From contig NZ_QYUN01000002.1 of NCBI RefSeq assembly GCF_003590875.1, positions 124,001 to 188,000 of the forward strand: DNA of 64,000 nucleotides. The letters are read 5' to 3'. Source of the DNA: Noviherbaspirillum cavernae (GTDB taxonomy: Bacteria; Pseudomonadota; Gammaproteobacteria; Burkholderiales; Burkholderiaceae_D). Both the position numbers and the translations under genes were made by a program. The notes beneath the pieces are model-generated. The model made no database searches. It was not told where the DNA came from and worked only from the letters and a program-made list of their open reading frames with translations. Positions 9,081 through 18,203 of the stretch are shown piece after piece (the stretch's first letter is position 1; each line of letters begins with the position of its first letter).

Positions 9081-11684
9081 TCAAACCGCAGCCGCCTCCC
9101 TGCGCAGCATGCCTTCCAGTTCCTCCGGTTCCAGCGCCCTGGCGAACAGGAAGCCCTGCCCGAAGTCGCATCCCGCCGCCGCCAGCAGCACCCGCTGTTC
9201 CTCGGTCTCGATGCCTTCCGCGATGACCTTCAGCCCCAGCTTGTGCGCCATCATGATCATGGTTTCGGCGATGGTACGGCTGCCCTGGTCGTGCGGCATG
9301 TCCTGCACGAAGGACTGGTCGATCTTCAGGTAGTCGATGTCGAACTTCTTCAGGTAGGACATCGATGAATAGCCGGTGCCGAAATCGTCGAGCGCGACCT
9401 GGATGCCGGCGTCGCGGTAGTCGAGCAGCTTGTCGGTGACGCTGGCCGAGGCGTTGAGCAGCACGCCTTCCGTGATCTCGATGGAAATGCTGTTGCGCGA
9501 GATGCCCAGTTCCGCCAGATAGCCGGCCCAGTTCGATTCGTCGTCCTCGGCCAGGAACTGCACCGGCGACTTGTTGACGCTGATCTGGAACGGCTCGCCA
9601 CGCTGCAGGCTCCAGCGCTGCGACCACGCCGCCGACTGCATGAAGACCCAGCTGCCGATTTCGTGGATGAGGCCGGTTTCCTCTGCCAGCGGGATGAACT
9701 GCGACGGATGGCACAGGCCCTGCTCGGGGTGATGCCAGCGCAGCAAGGCCTCGGCCTTGACGATGCGGTTGGTCGACAGATCGATGATCGGCTGGAACAG
9801 CACCTTGAACTGGCCGCGCGGCAGCGCCTCGCGCAGGTCGGCAATGAGGCGCAGGCGCGAGGCCGCCGCCTTCTGCATCGAGGGCGTGAAGAAGCTGAAC
9901 TGGTTGCGGCCCGCGTTCTTCGCCACGTACATCGCCTGGTCGGCATTGCGCAGCAAATCCTCCGGCTCGCAGGAGTCGAGCGGGCACAGCGTGATGCCGA
10001 TGCTGCCGGAAATGTAGAGCAGTTCGCCGCCCAGACGGAACGGCTTGGCCAGCGCATCGATAATCTTCTGCGCGATCTGCTGCACGTCGGCGGCGTCGCG
10101 GAAGCCCGGCAGGATCACGGTGAACTCGTCGCCGCCCAGCCTCGCCACTGTGTCGGAGGCGCGCACGTTCCTGCTGATGCGCTGCGCCGCCTGCGTCAGC
10201 AGGACATCGCCGACGTCATGCCCGAGCAGATCGTTGACTTCCTTGAAGCGGTCGAGGTCGATGAAGAACAGCGCGATCGGCAGGCCCGTGCGCTGCGACA
10301 GCTTTACTTCATGCTCAAGTCTTTCGCGGAACAGGCTGCGATTCGGCAATCCCGTCAGCGCGTCGAAATTCGCCTGGCGCCAGATCTGCTGCTCGGAGTG
10401 CTTCTGTTCCGAGATGTCGGTGATCGCGCCGCAGATGCGCAATGCCCGACCCCGCGCATCGCGGCTGACCACCTTGCCGCGCGCATGCACCCATTTGCAG
10501 ACACCCTCCCTCATGGAGACGCGGTATTCGGCCGAGAAGCTGTTGTCGCTGCGCAGGACCGCTTCGAAGCCTTCCTTCACGCGCTGCCGGTCGTCGGGAT
10601 GGATGCATTCCATGTACTTTTCGTGGCTCAGGATTCTTTCACCTTCGGCATAGCCGAGAATCTCCCGCAGCCGGTCCGACACCGCGACGTCGTTGGTTTG
10701 CAGGTCCCAGTCCCACAAGCCGTCGTCGGAACCTTCAAGGATGAACTTCCAGCGCTCGTCGCTCTCGCGCAGCTTGTCCTCGATGCGCTTGTGCGCCGTG
10801 ATGTCGTGTCCTTCCACGACGATGCCGGACACTCTGCCGTCCGCTCCGGTGATCGGCTGGAACACGATATCCACATAAATCTCTCTCGGCACGCCGTCCG
10901 GATGGTTGCGAAGCAACGCGAGCATGTCCCTGCCGACAAACGGCTCGCCGGTCCGGTACACCTGGTCTATCAATTCGAAATAGCCCTGTCCTTCCAGCTC
11001 GGGCATTGCCGCGCGTATCGGCTTGCCGATCAGGTCGCGCTGGCCGACGTGGCGGTAGAAGGCCTGATTGACGAGTTCGAACACATGCTCGGGGCCGTGC
11101 ATGAAGGCGACAAAGCCGGGTGCCTGATCGAACAGGTGGCGCAGGCGGCTGCGCTCGACATCGAGCGCGCGGTTCACTTCCAGCACGGTTTGAGCGTGCG
11201 TGAACAGATCCTCTTTTGCCTGCGGGGTGGCATTGATGGCGGCGATGCCGCTTGCTGTCTGAGCCTGCGCCTTCGGCGCGTGCAATTCCGTCACGTCGGT
11301 CGTGCTGTGGCAGATGCCTTCGATATTTCCCTGTGCATCGAAGATCGGCGTATTGACGGCGGTCCAGAAGCGTTCCTCGTACACCGTGCCCTGCGGCGTG
11401 CTGCGCGAGATCGCATAGCGTTGCAGGGCCATCGTGTCGGGCTGGCGCGTTTCCATCACATGTTGAATCGATTTCAGCAGCCGTTGCGCGCCGCTCGGTT
11501 CCGGTTCCCCGGGCTCGGGCGGAAAGGCTGTGAACAGGCCGACGCCAAGCAGCTCGTCGCGCGCGCGGCCCGTGGTCGCGAGGAAGGCTTCATTGACGTC
11601 CGCGATGATCAAATCCGTGGTCATCACGACCGCCGGAACGGGCGCCGAATTGAAGACATGATGGAAATCGAATGAAGCAGTCAT
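9081..11684 (-). CDS. PAS-sensor bifunctional diguanylate cyclase/phosphodiesterase (GGDEF-EAL)
   Basis: 867 aa, cytoplasmic, controlling cyclic di-GMP. Three PAS domains (residues ~5-125, ~165-290, ~305-430; the last with a PAC segment ending ITDISEQKHSEQQI) precede GGDEF (RLGGDEF at ~515) and EAL (KAEALLRW at ~643; DDFGTGYSS at ~761; EGIET). All signature residues of both catalytic domains are intact, so either activity is possible. No membrane helix was seen. The start at 11684 (MTASFDFHHVF) fits the first PAS domain but has a poor ribosome site; an ATG 17 codons upstream is an alternative. A far longer reading extending over the divergent Hsp70 gene is not real. Confidence 0.88.
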   Translation of the reverse strand: MTASFDFHHVFNSAPVPAVVMTTDLIIADVNEAFLATTGRARDELLGVGLFTAFPPEPGEPEPSGAQRLLKSIQHVMETRQPDTMALQRYAISRSTPQGTVYEERFWTAVNTPIFDAQGNIEGICHSTTDVTELHAPKAQAQTASGIAAINATPQAKEDLFTHAQTVLEVNRALDVERSRLRHLFDQAPGFVAFMHGPEHVFELVNQAFYRHVGQRDLIGKPIRAAMPELEGQGYFELIDQVYRTGEPFVGRDMLALLRNHPDGVPREIYVDIVFQPITGADGRVSGIVVEGHDITAHKRIEDKLRESDERWKFILEGSDDGLWDWDLQTNDVAVSDRLREILGYAEGERILSHEKYMECIHPDDRQRVKEGFEAVLRSDNSFSAEYRVSMREGVCKWVHARGKVVSRDARGRALRICGAITDISEQKHSEQQIWRQANFDALTGLPNRSLFRERLEHEVKLSQRTGLPIALFFIDLDRFKEVNDLLGHDVGDVLLTQAAQRISRNVRASDTVARLGGDEFTVILPGFRDAADVQQIAQKIIDALAKPFRLGGELLYISGSIGITLCPLDSCEPEDLLRNADQAMYVAKNAGRNQFSFFTPSMQKAAASRLRLIADLREALPRGQFKVLFQPIIDLSTNRIVKAEALLRWHHPEQGLCHPSQFIPLAEETGLIHEIGSWVFMQSAAWSQRWSLQRGEPFQISVNKSPVQFLAEDDESNWAGYLAELGISRNSISIEITEGVLLNASASVTDKLLDYRDAGIQVALDDFGTGYSSMSYLKKFDIDYLKIDQSFVQDMPHDQGSRTIAETMIMMAHKLGLKVIAEGIETEEQRVLLAAAGCDFGQGFLFARALEPEELEGMLRREAAAV

Positions 11685-11882
11685 GGAGCGGGGCTTGTCA
11701 ATTACACAATCGGCTTGCTGCATGGGCAACAATAAACATTTGGAGATTTCCCGTATTGCGAAAGTTCCGGTTTGAAGCATTCGTCGCCGCATGAGCGCTG
11801 CCTTCAGGAAACTCGCCAATGCGAGCAACGGACATCGCGTCCCGATATATGATTGTGGCCCTTTGAAATTCGAGAGAGCGCA

Positions 11883-13145
11883 ATGGAGGTAGTGGACGTT
11901 ACGGCAACAGCGTGCGGCGTGGATTTCGGCACGTCGAATTCCACCGTCGGCTGGCAGCGGAACGGCAGGTCCGCACTGCTGCAACTGGAAGACAACAGGC
12001 ATACCCTGCCGTCGGTCATCTTCTTCAACGCAGAAGACGACGCCGTCAGCGTGGGCCGCGCGGCGCTGGCGGAATATCTCGCCGGTTGCGAAGGACGGCT
12101 GATGCGTTCCTTGAAGAGCCTGCTCGGCACCAGCCTGATCGACGGCCAGACCGAAGTGCAGGGGCGCGCCCTGCGCTTTCGCGATCTGCTGACGCAGTTC
12201 ATCGGCGAGCTGAAGCGCCGCGCCGAACACGCCGCCGGTCGGCCGTTTTCGCAGGCGGTGTTCGGGCGGCCGGTGTTCTTCATCGACGACAACGCCGAGG
12301 CCGACAGGCTGGCGGAAAACACGCTGGCCGAGATCGCGCGCTCGGTCGGCTTCCGCGACATCGCGTTCCAGTACGAACCGATCGCCGCCGCGTTCGACTA
12401 CGAATCGCAGATCACGCGCGAGGAACTGGTGCTGATCGCCGATATCGGCGGCGGCACCTCGGATTTCTCTCTGGTGCGCCTGTCGCCGCAACGCGCCGGC
12501 CGCGCCGAGCGCCGCGACGACATCCTCGCCAACGGCGGCATCCACATCGGCGGCACCGATTTCGACAAGTACCTGAGCCTGTCCGGCATCATGCCGCTGC
12601 TCGGCCTCGGATCGCGCCTGACCAACAACAACGAGGTGCCGTCCAGCCATTACTTCAACCTCGCGACATGGCACACGATCAACCTCGCCTACACGCAAAA
12701 GGCGTGGCGCGAGCTGCAGGATATCCATCGCGACGTGCGGGAACGCGACAGCTTCGCGCGCCTGCTGAAGCTGGTCGAGCAGCGCGACGGACACTGGCTG
12801 GCGATCAAGTCGGAAGAAGCCAAGATCGCGCTGTCGCAGCACGATGCCCTCACGCTGCCGCTCGAGCGGATCGGCCAGGAAGTGCGGCTGCAGCGCAGCG
12901 GCTTCGATGGCGCTATCGCCCATCTGGTCGGCGCGGTGGAGGACACGGTGCACCGCCTGCTGCACGACGCCGGTGTCGCCGCCGACGCGGTCGATACCGT
13001 ATTCTTCACCGGCGGCTCGAGCGGCGTGCAGCTGCTGCGGCAGGGGATCGCCGGCTTGCTGCCAGACGCGCGTCGCGTCGAAGGCGACCTGTTCGGCAGC
13101 ATCGGCATGGGCCTCGGGCTCGACGCGGCGCGCAAGTTCGGCTGA
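11883..13145 (+). CDS. yegD: Hsp70-family protein, YegD-like
   Basis: 420 aa. Carries the actin-type ATPase signatures of Hsp70: phosphate 1 GVDFGTSNSTVG (residues ~12-23), phosphate 2 LIADIGGGTSDFSL (~190) and the adenosine motif FFTGGSSGVQLL (~385). Like E. coli YegD it lacks the ~200-residue peptide-binding and lid region of DnaK, so it is a stand-alone nucleotide-binding chaperone-like protein. The ATG at 11883 follows GAGAG and gives the GVDFGTSN motif near the N-terminus as in relatives. Divergent from the GGDEF-EAL gene. Client and role unknown. Confidence 0.85.
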   Translation: MEVVDVTATACGVDFGTSNSTVGWQRNGRSALLQLEDNRHTLPSVIFFNAEDDAVSVGRAALAEYLAGCEGRLMRSLKSLLGTSLIDGQTEVQGRALRFRDLLTQFIGELKRRAEHAAGRPFSQAVFGRPVFFIDDNAEADRLAENTLAEIARSVGFRDIAFQYEPIAAAFDYESQITREELVLIADIGGGTSDFSLVRLSPQRAGRAERRDDILANGGIHIGGTDFDKYLSLSGIMPLLGLGSRLTNNNEVPSSHYFNLATWHTINLAYTQKAWRELQDIHRDVRERDSFARLLKLVEQRDGHWLAIKSEEAKIALSQHDALTLPLERIGQEVRLQRSGFDGAIAHLVGAVEDTVHRLLHDAGVAADAVDTVFFTGGSSGVQLLRQGIAGLLPDARRVEGDLFGSIGMGLGLDAARKFG

Positions 13146-13215
13146 ATCGGCAGCGGCGCATTCGCCGCGCCGCCGTCTGCGATAATGAGCGACGACCAAA
13201 CCCGGATACCCGACC

Positions 13216-13791
13216 ATGAATCCTGTCCGCTGCGGCTGGGCCAATCCCGCCAACCCGCGCTACCTCGCCTACCACGATGAGGAATGGGGCGTGCCCTGCC
13301 GCGACGAAACGCGGCTGTTCGAAATGCTCAACCTCGAAGGCGCGCAGGCCGGCCTCAGCTGGGAAACCGTGCTGAACAAGCGCGACAACTACCGCACCGC
13401 ATTCGACAACTGGGACGCCGAGAAGATCGCGCGCTACGACGAGGCGAAGGTCGCGCAATTGCTCGCCAACCCAGGCATCATCCGCAACCGCCTCAAGGTC
13501 GCCGCCGCCATCGCCAATGCACAGGCCTATCTGAAGCTGCGCGACGACACCGGCGGCCTCGCGCCCTTCCTGTGGGCCTACGTCGACGGCAAGCCGCTGC
13601 AGAACGCGCGCGCCGGCCTGCAGGAAGTCCCGGCCAAAACCCCGCTGTCCGACCGCATCTCGAAAGACCTCTCCAAACGCGGCTTCAAGTTCGTCGGCTC
13701 CACCATCATCTACGCCTACATGCAGGCCACCGGCATGGTCAATGACCATTGCGTGGATTGCTTCCGGCACCGGATGCTGGCGGGTCGTTAG
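13216..13791 (+). CDS. tag: DNA-3-methyladenine glycosylase I
   Basis: 191 aa, the normal length for Tag. This base-excision repair enzyme removes 3-methyladenine from alkylated DNA. The N-terminal RCGWAN and YHDEEWGVP, the central LNLEGAQAGLSWETVLNKR and the C-terminal NDHCVDCFRH are all present. The Cys and His residues of the Tag zinc site (Cys near residue 6, His20, and the C-terminal H..C pair) are intact. The gene stands alone, 70 bases after the Hsp70 gene. Confidence 0.95.
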   Translation: MNPVRCGWANPANPRYLAYHDEEWGVPCRDETRLFEMLNLEGAQAGLSWETVLNKRDNYRTAFDNWDAEKIARYDEAKVAQLLANPGIIRNRLKVAAAIANAQAYLKLRDDTGGLAPFLWAYVDGKPLQNARAGLQEVPAKTPLSDRISKDLSKRGFKFVGSTIIYAYMQATGMVNDHCVDCFRHRMLAGR

Positions 13792-13936
13792 CGCGGCACT
13801 CGTTCCGGGTATCGCGCAGCGTATGCCGTGCGCACGGCGCCTTACTCATGCAAGACGATCGCGGCACGCTGCACGCAGGGGCACAGCGCATGGCTGAATA
13901 AGGTCATCTTCATTTCATGCTCCGCCTGTTCGGCTG

Positions 13937-13960
13937 GCAGGGCTCTACGTAGAGCCCTGC
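13937..13960. terminator. Perfect 24-bp palindrome between tag and gst
   Basis: GCAGGGCTCTAC followed directly by its exact reverse complement. It lies 9 bases past the stop of the minus-strand GST gene and 146 bases past tag. The plus strand continues into GTTTTAC. Probably a terminator serving one or both convergent genes; a dimeric protein binding site is an alternative. Confidence 0.5.
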
Positions 13961-13968
13961 AGCACGTT

Positions 13969-14577
13969 TTACTTCACCAATCCTTCCGCCTTCAGTGCAG
14001 CCTGCACCGACGGCCGCGCCTCGATCCGCTTGCGGAAGGCGACAAGCGCGGGCCACTTGGCGAGGTCGATGCCGACGAAGCCGGACCAGCCGGTGGTGAC
14101 GAACAGGTAGGCATCCGCAATCGAGAAGCCGCTGTCCATCAGATAGTCGTGCGTGGCCAGGTGCCGCTCGATGTGGTCGAAGCGCGTTGCCAGCAATTCC
14201 TTGTACGCGGCTTTCGTTTCCGCCGGCGTGTTCGGCTTGAACAGCGGCGAGTAACCCTTGTGGATTTCCGAGGTGATGAAGTTGAGCCAGGATTGCAGCC
14301 GGTAGCGCTCGAAGGTGCCGGCGGCGGGCGCCAGCTTCGCCGACGGTCTGCGGTCGGCAAGGTATTGCATGATGGCCGGCCCTTCGGTCAGCACGACGCC
14401 GGGCTCGATCTCGAGCGCGGGAACGTAGCCGTGCGGATTGATCTTCCGGTAGTCCTGGCCGGTTTCGGTGCGCTTGGTGTCTGCATCCACCTTTTCGAGC
14501 GTGAAGTCGAGATCGGCCTCGCGCAGGACGATGTGCGGGGCGAGCGAGCAGACGCCGGGCGAGTAGTACAGTTTCAT
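13969..14577 (-). CDS. Glutathione S-transferase, GstA-like (beta class)
   Basis: 202 aa. The thioredoxin-like N-domain starts MKLYYSPGVCSLAPHIVLRE, with the Cys10 and SLAPHI seen in E. coli GstA; LTEGPAIMQYLAD forms the glutathione-binding SNAIL-like motif. The C-terminal helical domain includes SIADAYLFVTTGW. The start at 14577 is preferred over one five codons upstream because it matches GstA and is preceded by AAAGGAA. Divergent from a LysR-type gene with 85 bases between, so probably controlled by it. A paralogue lies at 46743-47354. Physiological substrate unknown. Confidence 0.88.
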   Translation of the reverse strand: MKLYYSPGVCSLAPHIVLREADLDFTLEKVDADTKRTETGQDYRKINPHGYVPALEIEPGVVLTEGPAIMQYLADRRPSAKLAPAAGTFERYRLQSWLNFITSEIHKGYSPLFKPNTPAETKAAYKELLATRFDHIERHLATHDYLMDSGFSIADAYLFVTTGWSGFVGIDLAKWPALVAFRKRIEARPSVQAALKAEGLVK

Positions 14578-14662
14578 GTCGGTTCCTTTCATTGTGGTGG
14601 TCGAAAAACGCTGGGTGTGGTGATAATGTAGATCGGCACAAATTCAATGAAAATAGGCATTC

Positions 14663-15553
14663 ATGAAATCATCGTATGCAAAAACGCAATCGACACTGGC
14701 GCTCGGCGATCTGGAACTGCTGCTCGCGCTGGTGCGGGGACGCACGCTCGGCGGAGCGGCAGAGCGCCTGAAGCTCGACGCCTCCACCGTGTTCCGCTCC
14801 ATCAAGCGCATCGAGAAGGATGTGGGCGAAGTGCTGTTCGACCGCGGCAGGCAGGGCTACATGCCGACCGATCTGGCGCTGGAACTTGCGGGCTACGCGG
14901 AACGGATCGAGGCGCAGCTGCAGGATGCGCGCGAAGCGGCATTCAAGAGCAGCGGCGAACCGTCCGGCAAGCTGCGCATCACCACCACCGACACGATCCT
15001 GCACGGCTTGCTGCTGCCGGTGATGAGCCGCTTTGCCGTCATGCATCCGCGCATCGAGCTGGAACTGATCACCTCCAATGCGCTGGCGAACCTCAGCCAG
15101 CGCGACGCCGACGTCGCCATCCGCGCCACCCGCAAGCCGCCGGAGCATCTGGTCGGCACGCGGCTGGGCACGATGCAGGCGGCAGTGTTCGCCAGCCGCA
15201 GCTACGTCGAGCGCAGTGCGGCCCCGCTCAGACTCGATGAGGCGGACTGGATCGCGCTGGACGAGACGCTGGCCGATCATCCCTCGGTGAAATGGCGGCG
15301 GCAGCGGTTTCCGAAACTGGTGACCAGATACCGCTGCAACAGCGTGCTGTCGGTGGCCGGCTCGGTGGTATGGGGATTGGGCGTCGGCGTCGTGCCGCTG
15401 TTCTTGATGCAGCATCAGCGCGATGTGCAGATCGTCGAAGGGCCGGTGCCGGAACTGGAAACCGAGCTGTGGGCACTGGCGCATCCGGATATCCGGCATC
15501 TGCAGCGGGTGAAGCTCCTGTTCGATTTTCTGAAAGAGAATGTGACGCTTTAG
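14663..15553 (+). CDS. LysR-family transcriptional regulator
   Basis: 296 aa. Winged helix-turn-helix at residues ~15-75 (LGGAAERLKLDASTVFRSIKRIEKDVG), then a LysR substrate-binding domain (~100-290) with GKLRITTTDTILHGLLLPVM and the late WGLGVGVVPLFLMQH motif. The recognition helix VFRSIKRIE differs from the common SQQIRRLE-type sequence. Transcribed divergently from the GST gene, its most likely target. The stop codon is the first part of the long inverted-repeat element that follows. Confidence 0.85.
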   Translation: MKSSYAKTQSTLALGDLELLLALVRGRTLGGAAERLKLDASTVFRSIKRIEKDVGEVLFDRGRQGYMPTDLALELAGYAERIEAQLQDAREAAFKSSGEPSGKLRITTTDTILHGLLLPVMSRFAVMHPRIELELITSNALANLSQRDADVAIRATRKPPEHLVGTRLGTMQAAVFASRSYVERSAAPLRLDEADWIALDETLADHPSVKWRRQRFPKLVTRYRCNSVLSVAGSVVWGLGVGVVPLFLMQHQRDVQIVEGPVPELETELWALAHPDIRHLQRVKLLFDFLKENVTL

Positions 15554-15663
15554 AGCGTCTAACAAAATGATTCTGAGGGTGTTGCGCCGCCTTGCCGTAC
15601 AGTCGTACTGTCTGTGGCGACGCGCCTACTCAGAACCGCTTCGCTTCATTTTTTTAGACGCTC
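15553..15663. repeat. 111-bp long imperfect palindrome (terminal repeat GAGCGTCTAA)
   Basis: Outer arms GAGCGTCTAA (15553-15562) and TTAGACGCTC (15654-15663) are exact. Inner pairs continue the stem: AAAATGA (15564-15570) with TCATTTT (15646-15652), and TTCTGAG (15571-15577) with CTCAGAA (15629-15635). A small central hairpin ACAGT-CGT-ACTGT follows. The right arm carries a run of T. It fills the gap between the LysR stop and the Nudix gene, so it could terminate transcription; its layered symmetry also fits a small mobile or REP-like element. Confidence 0.65.
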
Positions 15664-15678
15664 TTAGGGACGCATGCA

Positions 15679-16167
15679 ATGAAACTCGACAAGGATGGAT
15701 TTTCGCGCGTCATCGCCGCCACGCCACTGGTGTCGATCGACCTCATCGTGCGCAACGCGCGCGGCGAAGTGCTGCTCGGATACCGGCGCAACCGGCCGGC
15801 GCAGAATTGCTGGTTCGTGCCGGGCGGCAGGATACGCAAGAACGAAGCGTCGCAGGATGCGCTGCGGCGTATCGCGCAGGCCGAACTCGGTGTCGCGCTC
15901 GATGACGGACGCTTGCTCGGCGTGTTCGACCACTTCTACGAAGACAACTATTTCGGCATGGCGGAACTGAGCACGCATTACGTGGTGATTGCCATGGAGT
16001 GCGAATTGCCCGCCGGCAGTTCGCTGCGCGCGGACGAGCAGCACGACGAATTGCGGTGGTGGCCGGTCGATGCCTTGCTGGCCAGCACGGAGGTTCACGA
16101 AAACAGCAAGCGGTATTTCCGGGACACGCGCGACAACGGCTTCCGATGCGCAGCGCGCCCGCGGTAG
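15679..16167 (+). CDS. gmm: GDP-mannose mannosyl hydrolase (Nudix)
   Basis: 162 aa. Hydrolyses GDP-mannose to GDP and mannose. The Nudix region is of the variant Gmm form, WFVPGGRIRKNEASQDALRRIAQAELG, lacking the classic REXXEE residues just as E. coli Gmm does. The flanks TPLVSIDLIVRNARGEVLLGYRRNRPAQ and DEQHDELRWW also match Gmm closely. No sugar-nucleotide genes are adjacent, so its usual link to polysaccharide synthesis is not visible here. It starts 15 bases after the inverted-repeat element, which may influence its expression. Confidence 0.88.
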   Translation: MKLDKDGFSRVIAATPLVSIDLIVRNARGEVLLGYRRNRPAQNCWFVPGGRIRKNEASQDALRRIAQAELGVALDDGRLLGVFDHFYEDNYFGMAELSTHYVVIAMECELPAGSSLRADEQHDELRWWPVDALLASTEVHENSKRYFRDTRDNGFRCAARPR

Positions 16168-16256
16168 TCGGGCGGGAAGCGGTGATCGTTGCCAGGGCGC
16201 GCCGAGGCGCTTGCCACATGAATGTGACGCGCTTTGCCGCAACCGGGATGCGCATT

Positions 16257-16874
16257 TCACATTGGCCCGCCCGCGATCAGCGAACCGGCCAATCCGAACA
16301 TGACCACACCGATCACAAAGTCGAGCATGCGCCATGTGACGGGCCGCGCGAACAGGGGAGCCAGCAGCCGCGCGCCGAATCCCAGCGCGACAAACCAGAC
16401 CGTGGCCGCGCTGATCGCCCCGAGCGCGAACCATAGCCTGCCGTTGCCGGGTTGCTGTCCGCCGATCGAGCCCAGCAGGATGACGGTATCCAGATAGACA
16501 TGCGGATTCAGCAGCGTCAGCATCAGCACCGTCGTCAATGCCCGGCGAGTGCTGCATGCCGGAGCATCCGCTCCAGTGACGAGAACATCACTCGACAATG
16601 CCGCGCGCCATGCGCGCAGTCCGTACCAGAGCAGAAAAGCCGCACCACCCCAGCGCGCGCTCGCCAGCAAAGCCGCATTGCCGCCGATGACCGCGCCCAT
16701 GCCGGCAACGCCCGCCGAGATCAGCGCGATCTCGCACACGATGCAGACAAGAACCGTCAGGCCGACATGCTGCCGCCGCAGTCCCATGCGCAGCACATGC
16801 GCGTTTTGCGAGCCGATGGCAATGATCAGGCCGCCGCCCAGGCCGAATCCCTTCAGATAGAACGCAAGAGGCAT
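16257..16874 (-). CDS. argO: LysE/ArgO-family amino acid exporter
   Basis: 205 aa, six predicted membrane helices. The N-terminus MPLAFYLKGFGLGGGLIIAIGSQNAHVLRMGLRR is the LysE/ArgO signature, and LLNPHVYLDTVILLG in the middle is strongly conserved in the family. The start at 16874 removes a poorly conserved 17-residue extension. Exports basic amino acids, probably arginine or lysine. It is divergent from an ArgP/LysG-type regulator, the classic arrangement in which that regulator activates the exporter when the amino acid accumulates. Confidence 0.87.
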   Translation of the reverse strand: MPLAFYLKGFGLGGGLIIAIGSQNAHVLRMGLRRQHVGLTVLVCIVCEIALISAGVAGMGAVIGGNAALLASARWGGAAFLLWYGLRAWRAALSSDVLVTGADAPACSTRRALTTVLMLTLLNPHVYLDTVILLGSIGGQQPGNGRLWFALGAISAATVWFVALGFGARLLAPLFARPVTWRMLDFVIGVVMFGLAGSLIAGGPM

Positions 16875-16986
16875 GATGCATCCGGTGGTGATTATCGAAG
16901 CACCATGATGCTTTGCTTCGGGCAATGAATGAAGCAGAATTAAATGAATTCATCGAACATTAGAATTTTTAATTCACAGAGACACG

Positions 16987-17874
16987 GTGAAACTTGACTC
17001 GAAACAGTGCGAAGCGGTGCTGGCAGTCATCGATGGCGGCAGCTTTGAACAGGCGGCGGTCCGCCTGAATCTCACGCCTTCGGCGGTATCGCAGCGGGTG
17101 CGCGCACTGGAAGACGCGCTCGGCATGCCGCTGGTGGTGCGCGGACGGCCATGCAGGGCGACACAGGCCGGCCAGCGCCTGATGCAGTACCTGCGGCGCG
17201 CGCAACTGCTGGAGGACGATCTGCAGGCGGACTTCGCCGCCGGACATGCGGGGCCCGTCAGCATCGCCGTCGCGGTCAACGCCGACAGTCTGGGCAGCTG
17301 GTTCCTGCCTGCCCTGGCGCAGTTCCTGATCCGCGAACAGGTCCTGCTCGACGTGACGGTGGATGATCAGGACCATACCTACACGCTGCTCGAGACGGGG
17401 CTCGCGCTCGGATGCATCTCGACCGAACGGCAGGCCATGCGCGGCTGCGTGGCGGAGCCGCTGGGAAACATGCGTTACCGCTGCATGGCATCCCCCGATT
17501 TTCGCAAACGGTGGTTCCCGCGTGGCATGAGCCGGGAGGCGGCACGCCGGGCGCCGGTGATGGCATTCAACCGCAAGGACAGGCTGCAGGCGGATTTCCT
17601 GCTGCGGCACTTCGGCCTGCCGGCAAACGCATACAGCTGTCACTATGTGCCGGCATCCGAGCCGTACATGCAGGCGATCTGCCTCGGACTGGGCTGGGGG
17701 ATGCTGCCCGAGCTGCAGATGAAGGAATCGAGGTCGAGCGGCGCGCTGGTGGATCTGTCCCCGCGCCGTCCGATGGACGTGGGACTGTACTGGCATCGGT
17801 GGAAGGTGCAGTCGCCGCGACTTGAAAGAATGTCCGAAACGCTGATCGAGGCGGCGCGTCAGGTGTTGACGTAA
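16987..17874 (+). CDS. argP: LysR-family regulator, ArgP/LysG type
   Basis: 295 aa, beginning with a GTG preceded by AGAGA. The helix-turn-helix region EQAAVRLNLTPSAVSQRVRALEDALGMPLVVR (residues ~20-52) and the opening KLDSKQCEAVLAVIDGGSFE are typical of ArgP (IciA)/LysG. Divergent from argO with a 112-bp AT-rich intergenic region containing a palindromic ATGAATTCAT (around 16945-16954). It probably senses arginine or lysine and controls the exporter. It may be either the arginine- or lysine-preferring member of the family; the sequence does not tell. Confidence 0.85.
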   Translation: MKLDSKQCEAVLAVIDGGSFEQAAVRLNLTPSAVSQRVRALEDALGMPLVVRGRPCRATQAGQRLMQYLRRAQLLEDDLQADFAAGHAGPVSIAVAVNADSLGSWFLPALAQFLIREQVLLDVTVDDQDHTYTLLETGLALGCISTERQAMRGCVAEPLGNMRYRCMASPDFRKRWFPRGMSREAARRAPVMAFNRKDRLQADFLLRHFGLPANAYSCHYVPASEPYMQAICLGLGWGMLPELQMKESRSSGALVDLSPRRPMDVGLYWHRWKVQSPRLERMSETLIEAARQVLT

Positions 17875-17965
17875 TGCGCGCAGAAGCGCGTCGCTGAAGG
17901 GAAATGCCGGCTCAAGCGCCCGGCACCCGCGGAATGCGGGCTGCGGAGTGCGGTGAAACGAGGCG

Positions 17966-18181
17966 CTATTTGGCAGCCGCCGTCAACGCATCCTCCGTCG
18001 GCGCCACTTGCCACTGCTTTTCGCCGGCCAGCTTCTGCCAGACTTCGCAGTGCAGGATGGCGCACTGACGGTACATCTGCCGCAGCTTGTGTTCCGCCGC
18101 ATCCCGATCCGTCTCGATGATCGCAATGGTGTCGATTTTCTGGCCGCTGCGCGTTCGAATCGAGAAGTGAAATTTCAGCAT
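17966..18181 (-). CDS. Small protein of unknown function
   Basis: 71 aa with no signal peptide or membrane helix. It begins MLKFHFSIRTRSGQKIDTIAI and has a central amphipathic segment DAAEHKLRQMYRQCAILHCEVWQ. Similar short proteins seem common in Oxalobacteraceae, from memory; no function is known to me. GGAGG lies 6 bases upstream of the ATG at 18181, and a second in-frame ATG lies within that site (18193). The 265-bp palindromic element begins only 23 bases upstream, so its promoter must lie within or beyond that element. Confidence 0.65.
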   Translation of the reverse strand: MLKFHFSIRTRSGQKIDTIAIIETDRDAAEHKLRQMYRQCAILHCEVWQKLAGEKQWQVAPTEDALTAAAK

Positions 18182-18203
18182 GTCTCCCTCCACGGATTGT
18201 CCA

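Noticed and set aside
11690..13253. Upstream extension of the GGDEF-EAL frame by over 500 codons
   Set aside because: It is antisense to the well-supported YegD-like Hsp70 gene, is Arg/Ala-rich, and the first PAS domain starts at 11684.
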